Source: Albifimbria verrucaria (lineage: Eukaryota; Ascomycota; Sordariomycetes; Hypocreales; Stachybotryaceae). Taken from it: a stretch of 64,000 bases of DNA. The notes below the pieces were generated by a model, which was not told the origin of the DNA, searched no databases, and worked only from the letters and a program-made list of their open reading frames with translations. Of the stretch, positions 59,545 to 64,000 are shown piece after piece; within the stretch, counting starts at the first letter, position 1; every line of letters starts with the position of its first letter. The position numbers and the translations under genes were made by a program. Location: positions 62,001 to 126,000 of the forward strand of contig JAHREC010000045.1 of NCBI GenBank assembly GCA_020081605.1, given 5' to 3'.

Positions 59545-62500
59545 TTAAGTCTTAGTGAACGTAAAATGCTGCGCAACCACCTCCGTAACGACACCCTTGT
59601 TATCAATCCACGTTTCCTCTATAGAGAATGGGAACACATTGTTCGGATCATCCGTCTCTCCTTTCTTCCCCAGCACGCCTCTCAGCTGTAGTGTTAGAGT
59701 CGCACCTTTGGGCACGGTCAGGGCGAGGGTTGTCGAGCTGTTCCGTACCAACACCTGAAAGTTCCTGCTAAAGTCTTTCTCCGTGGCGCCAATCTGGACT
59801 GGGTCGTTGCTGAATGTAGAAGATTTGATGGACCCGCCACTTGAGAGTGACACGGCGACCTGGTTATTCTTCAGTTTGGATGTGTCGGAACCAGCGTCGG
59901 AATCACTCCAATCCTCCGTTTGCTGTGTAGAAAACCACGTGTTTGCAGATGAGCCAGTGGTGAGGCGTGTGGCAATATGATCGAACACAGCATCCCCAGC
60001 AGAATTGTTTGTACCAACAATCGTCACCAGTGCCTCGGATCCGGCAGCTCCTGAATCAGGCGACATGGTCCACGTCAGCTTTGGGCTGGGCGGATCATCA
60101 CACCCGTTGGTGAACGTGTTACCTTTGCCGTCAATCCAGTCCTCTGCCTTGGTTGTCTTTGTCCGTTTCCTCGTGCTGAGAAAAATCGACAAGATGATGA
60201 AGACGATTCCCACAAGGGCAAGGGCCGGTCCTAAGAAGGCACAAACCGTGCTCGTAGCTGATGAGGAAGCGCTGAAGAAGGCTACGATTTCTACTACGGC
60301 CTGCAATACCTGGACACTCACTTGCAGACAGAACAACCAATACCCCGACGAAAACCCGTCCTTATCTTGGAAGAGCTCCCAGACAGAGAGGATGGCAAGA
60401 CCAACTGAAAGAAAAGTCATGACGCCTTCGAAGAAGCGACGGCCACCCTTGGACCAGCCGGACTTTGCCTTGGGGTGGGTCGGTTCGAGGTCGCTTGCGC
60501 TGGATGAGTTTGACACGGCCGAAAGCGATCGCGGCCTGGCCTCACCGGGGCCAAAAGCTTGAAGCTCGATGGACATTGCACTCGGCGATGCTCTCCGTGC
60601 TGCTGCCCGGAGATCGTGCCACTGCTGTTTTCCCTTGACGATGGCAATCATGCCAGGGATGTGGCCTATCGTAATCATAACACTCTTGATGCAAGCGACG
60701 ATACTCTTGGCTTTCCCGGCCGGGGTCAAGTCGTTGAAGCGCGTCACGGCCATGTAGATGTCGGAGGCGGCTATGAGCACCGACACCACGCCAGCGAAGA
60801 GAGGAGCCCAGTATTTCCAGGACTTATCCATAAGCTCGTCCACCTTGACCGAGCCGTCTGCACACATCTGAGCCCTCTGCCATAGGGTCATGGGAACGCG
60901 TTCGTTTATCTCTGCTACCGCTTTCCAGCTCTGGTACAGGTTGCCTAACCCGCCGACGGCCTGGGTCACTGGGAAGAGCATCATTTGGCGTATCTTTTCT
61001 CTGTTTGAAAGACCAAATGCATTAGCTTTACAAGTTCATGTGAACTGGGATAGCAGGGGAACAGTAATAAACAGGATTCTCCATACTTACCCCTTTGTTG
61101 CTGCATCCATCTTTTCAAATTCAACGACACTATCCCGCACGTGGGCCACAGCATCGTCAAAGGGCTTTTGCAGCTTTGCAAACTCAGGAGCTTTAGCTAG
61201 CAGCTTCTGAATCATGGGACCCATGGCGTCTAGAACCCACGCCTGCTTTTCCTTCCAAAAGTCGTCTGTATTCAGAGTGGAGTAGTTGCTATTGGCAACA
61301 TCGTGAAACATCTTATTCTGCACCAACTCCGCCAGTTTGACGCATGGGGCGGGCTCTGGCTTACCATCAGGAAGCTTGAACTTTGTATCCAGCCCAATGG
61401 GGTGCAGTGCCTGGATCACTAGAGACGGTGTCAATCGCAACTGATGGACCGACTATGAGAACGAGGTGAAATGCAACTTACAATTGAGAACTTTCAGATA
61501 CTTCTCCTTGTTCCTACCCAGCTGAGCAAGCGCCTTTTCCGCCCGTGGAGTTCCGTTGAACACGTGTAGATATGCGGCCGCCCATTTCGGACCGCCAATG
61601 CGGCCCTTTTCATCCGCAATATCATCATTGAGATAGGAATCTAGCGGAGCACATATGCGGCGTGCTGCGTATGCCGTCGAAATTTCATTGAGGCGACGGT
61701 AGTGTTCATCGTTGGCCAAGCAGTTGGGGCCCTTGCCCGTCCACCAGTATCTGATTCTCTTAACCTGGCGGTCGTCAAACTTGCGGATCCAATCCTTCAG
61801 CTGCGGCCCGCTCAGGTTCGCAAAAGACATTGCCATGACAGCCGGGGCATACTTGTCTCGTAGCCAGTCTCTCATGGAAGTCTCGAGACCAGCTGCCAAT
61901 TCTTGGGGAAGGTTGCCTGGGTTCTTACCGACCTGTGGCGGATCTGCACTCATGATATCGACCCGATCAGTCGAATCCATATGATAAAGCATGGCCTTGT
62001 AGATAAAATCTTGGGCCGTGTCTATCAGCAACTTGTTATCCAACGGTAAATCGTCGATAGCTCTCACACTCAGTGTCTGAGGCTCGCGCCTTATCTCCTT
62101 GGACAGCAGAGCGGGTGCCGGGGCAAGATGTGAGATCGTGCGTGATTCTAGACGGACTTGGAGATCTGATAACGACGCTGGCATAGCAGCTTGGATGGCC
62201 AGGTTTTTCACAATCGGTGCGGAACTGTCGCGATACTCTCCCTTAACCACGTGCCTTGCTCCCGCACACTCGGCCTGGTTCGCGTCCAAGACCCGAATGG
62301 CGCCAAATGGATCCTCAAGGAGCGGCATTTTGATGGAGAGCGACGAGAAGAGAAATGGAAGTGAAATATCCAATCCCAGCTTCGAGTAAGTCAAATTGGT
62401 AGTCGGGCCTGTCTTTGACTCAACGTCGTATTGATCCGCGGAGGTCCATAGCACTGACGGTTCCTTCAACGTGATGATGATGGTCTCATCACCATTGATA

Positions 62501-64000
62501 TTCTCAATATGTGATTCGTAAATATCCAACTGGTTCTCCAAAGGCTGTTGAAGTTCTTGTTGGGTTTTGATTGTAAGAATGTTTTGCAGCTGGTCAAGCT
62601 CGACTATGCGGTACTCCAGCATAGGAATGCCAACCTCCTCCGTGAAGTCGACAAGTTTCAGCTGAAACAAGTCGGCTGGGCTTTTCAACGGCTGATCAGA
62701 GGCATCGCCATCCGAAGTCTGCCACTCCACTGTATCGTAACTGTCATATAGTCAATAATGTAGACCGTCGCACACCACGCCCAAGGAGCAACGTACCGGA
62801 GGAAAATGTGTTCAGTACCTTGGTACTCTTTAGGAACAATAGAACCTTCCGGAAGGGGTTTACTTTCCTGTATGGTACTCATGGTCACCGATTTGTCCAT
62901 CGGCATAATTCCATTCACACTTGCGTTGTTGATAGCTTCGCTCTGTAGTCCCTTGTCGGCCTCATCTCTAGCAACTGCCTCACTGTTTATCGCGGTTGCA
63001 GTCACCAAAGTAGGGGCTATAACTGCATTAAACTTGCGAAGGCCTATCTCAGGCACATCATGTGCATCCAATATGTCGGAATAAAAGAGACCGCCGGAGC
63101 CGTAATACAACGGACGAACAAACTTACAAAACCCGTGCTCATAGACATTTGCCGTTACCTCGCGGCTCCAGGCAACTAGACTGGGCTTGATAAGTGCTCT
63201 TTCACAATATTGTCCATTTACAAAGACGACGTTATCAATAACGGTCAGAGCTGGCAGGTCGTGTTCAAAGCCATCCCGAGGACCTGAGTCCTCCAGAGTC
63301 CATGAGCGATCGATATTAGCCAGGTTGACGCTGGCATATGCTTTCGACTTGACTACCTTGGCAGGATCAAGCCTTTCCGAATGAGATTCCATGTTCCGAA
63401 GCTGTTGCTGCAGTGCTTGTAGTACAGTGGTGCTGCCAAACCTCTCGAATGTGTCCTGAATTTCGGGAAGTTTACACAGCGCGGCGACCTGCTGGGCTGG
63501 TGTAAGATTCACTAGCAAGTCTGCAAGCTTCCGGCTTGTATTCTCGGGCATGTTTGCCTGAACCAGGTATCCGTTTGCAAAATATGACTGAGCTGTGTCT
63601 CCGTCAAAGTGGAGGTCGTAAACAGTCTCGATATGAGCTAACGATGAGGACAGGGACTCAATCTTAACAAAGGAAAGGGCCTGTCCGTCCGCACTATGAA
63701 TGAGGACATGACCAGCAGTCAATCGCCCAATATCTCCCCACGGATTCTGCCGTCTAGCTGCCACTGGATCAATTGCTCGAATTCCCGTCGTGGTATAGAA
63801 GCAGTGGCTGTCAGTGAAGAAAGGGTCTTCGCCGTTGAAACCGTATAATTTCCTGCCTCCGAGGGAATCTTGACGCAATCTCGGATTGAACCGACAGAAG
63901 TCTCCTCGCCTTTTCGCGGTAGCGATTTTACAGAAGTTCCGCCTATGATAGTCTCTATTGGCTTCTCCCCTCAGCAGTCTGGATTTTAGTTCCAGGGGCA
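59545..64000 (-). CDS. Large Hint-domain multi-pass membrane protein (partial, N-terminus beyond right edge)
   Basis: The window's right edge falls just inside a Hint (hedgehog/intein) domain: PGTKIQTAEG at the edge, LYGFNGEDPFFTDSH with the conserved T-x2-H (near 63815-63804), NPWGDIGRL, and SYFANGYLVQAN near 63575-63550. Hint domains cut or splice the protein at their borders. A long region (about 63500-61090) of unknown fold follows, with introns near 62740, 61440-61482 and 60995-61087. The C-terminal part (60984-59545) has about five hydrophobic segments (for example YWAPLFAGVVSVLIAAS, GVMTFLSVGLAILSV and LVGIVFIILSIFL) and a beta-rich tail. At least two frame breaks lie near the right edge (near 63870 and 63955). 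It could be a self-processing surface or polymorphic-toxin-like protein. The Hint assignment is good; the function is unknown. Confidence 0.7.
63530..64000 (-). other. Hint (intein-like) domain
   Basis: Blocks in order are GTKIQTAEG (block A region; the nucleophilic Cys would lie just beyond the window), TDSH (block B T-x2-H) and YFANGYLVQAN (the C-terminal blocks). The last motif lacks the usual His before Asn (Gln instead), which may slow or alter C-terminal cleavage. A run of three G (plus strand) near 63870 causes a frame break inside the domain. Confidence 0.65.

Overview
This window looks like subtelomere-style accessory DNA from a filamentous ascomycete (probably Sordariomycetes, order not certain). 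It has a giant multimodular peptide synthetase, short GT-AG introns of about 46-92 bp, a Zn(II)2Cys6 regulator with a GRPRK tail, a CHAT-domain protein with TPR-like repeats and very AT-rich islands. No tRNA, rRNA, CRISPR or intact transposon was recognised.

Layout. Bases 1-27005 (minus strand) hold one non-ribosomal peptide synthetase that runs off the left edge. It has a truncated N-terminal condensation domain, one non-methylating module, five consecutive modules each carrying an embedded N-methyltransferase, and the start of a seventh module. A gene-poor stretch follows (27-30.8 kb). Then come tailoring and precursor genes: aldehyde dehydrogenase (30.8-32.5), a Zn2Cys6 exon pair leading into a FAD oxidoreductase (33.1-35.0), an adenylation-carrier-reductase enzyme (35.9-39.2), a GMC oxidoreductase (40.5-42.3), a cytochrome P450 (43.4-45.2) and a polyketide ketosynthase stub (46.2-46.4). 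Together these read as a secondary-metabolite cluster for a heavily N-methylated peptide whose building blocks may be oxidised or reduced by the accessory enzymes.

From 47 to 51.4 kb there are a small secreted protein, a possible secreted peptide, an unknown protein with a conserved-looking beta-rich body, and a fungal DUF7730/F-box-like protein. A 600-base island of almost pure A/T (53.09-53.70) precedes the most striking locus: a gasdermin-like gene (53.7-54.6, minus) divergently paired with a TPR-CHAT caspase-like protease (55.2-58.7, plus). This resembles a two-component fungal regulated cell death or allorecognition module. A second AT-rich zone (58.9-59.5) follows. The right edge (59.5-64.0, minus) is a large multi-pass membrane protein with a Hint (intein-like self-processing) domain, whose N-terminus lies outside the window.

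Quality note. Almost every gene is broken by apparent frameshifts. Where checked by eye, nearly all would be resolved by one extra base in a homopolymer run, always in the deletion direction. This points to systematic homopolymer under-calling in the assembly, not to gene decay. Genes are therefore annotated as single units across those breaks. Two in-frame stop codons (aldehyde dehydrogenase, FAD oxidoreductase) are not explained this way.
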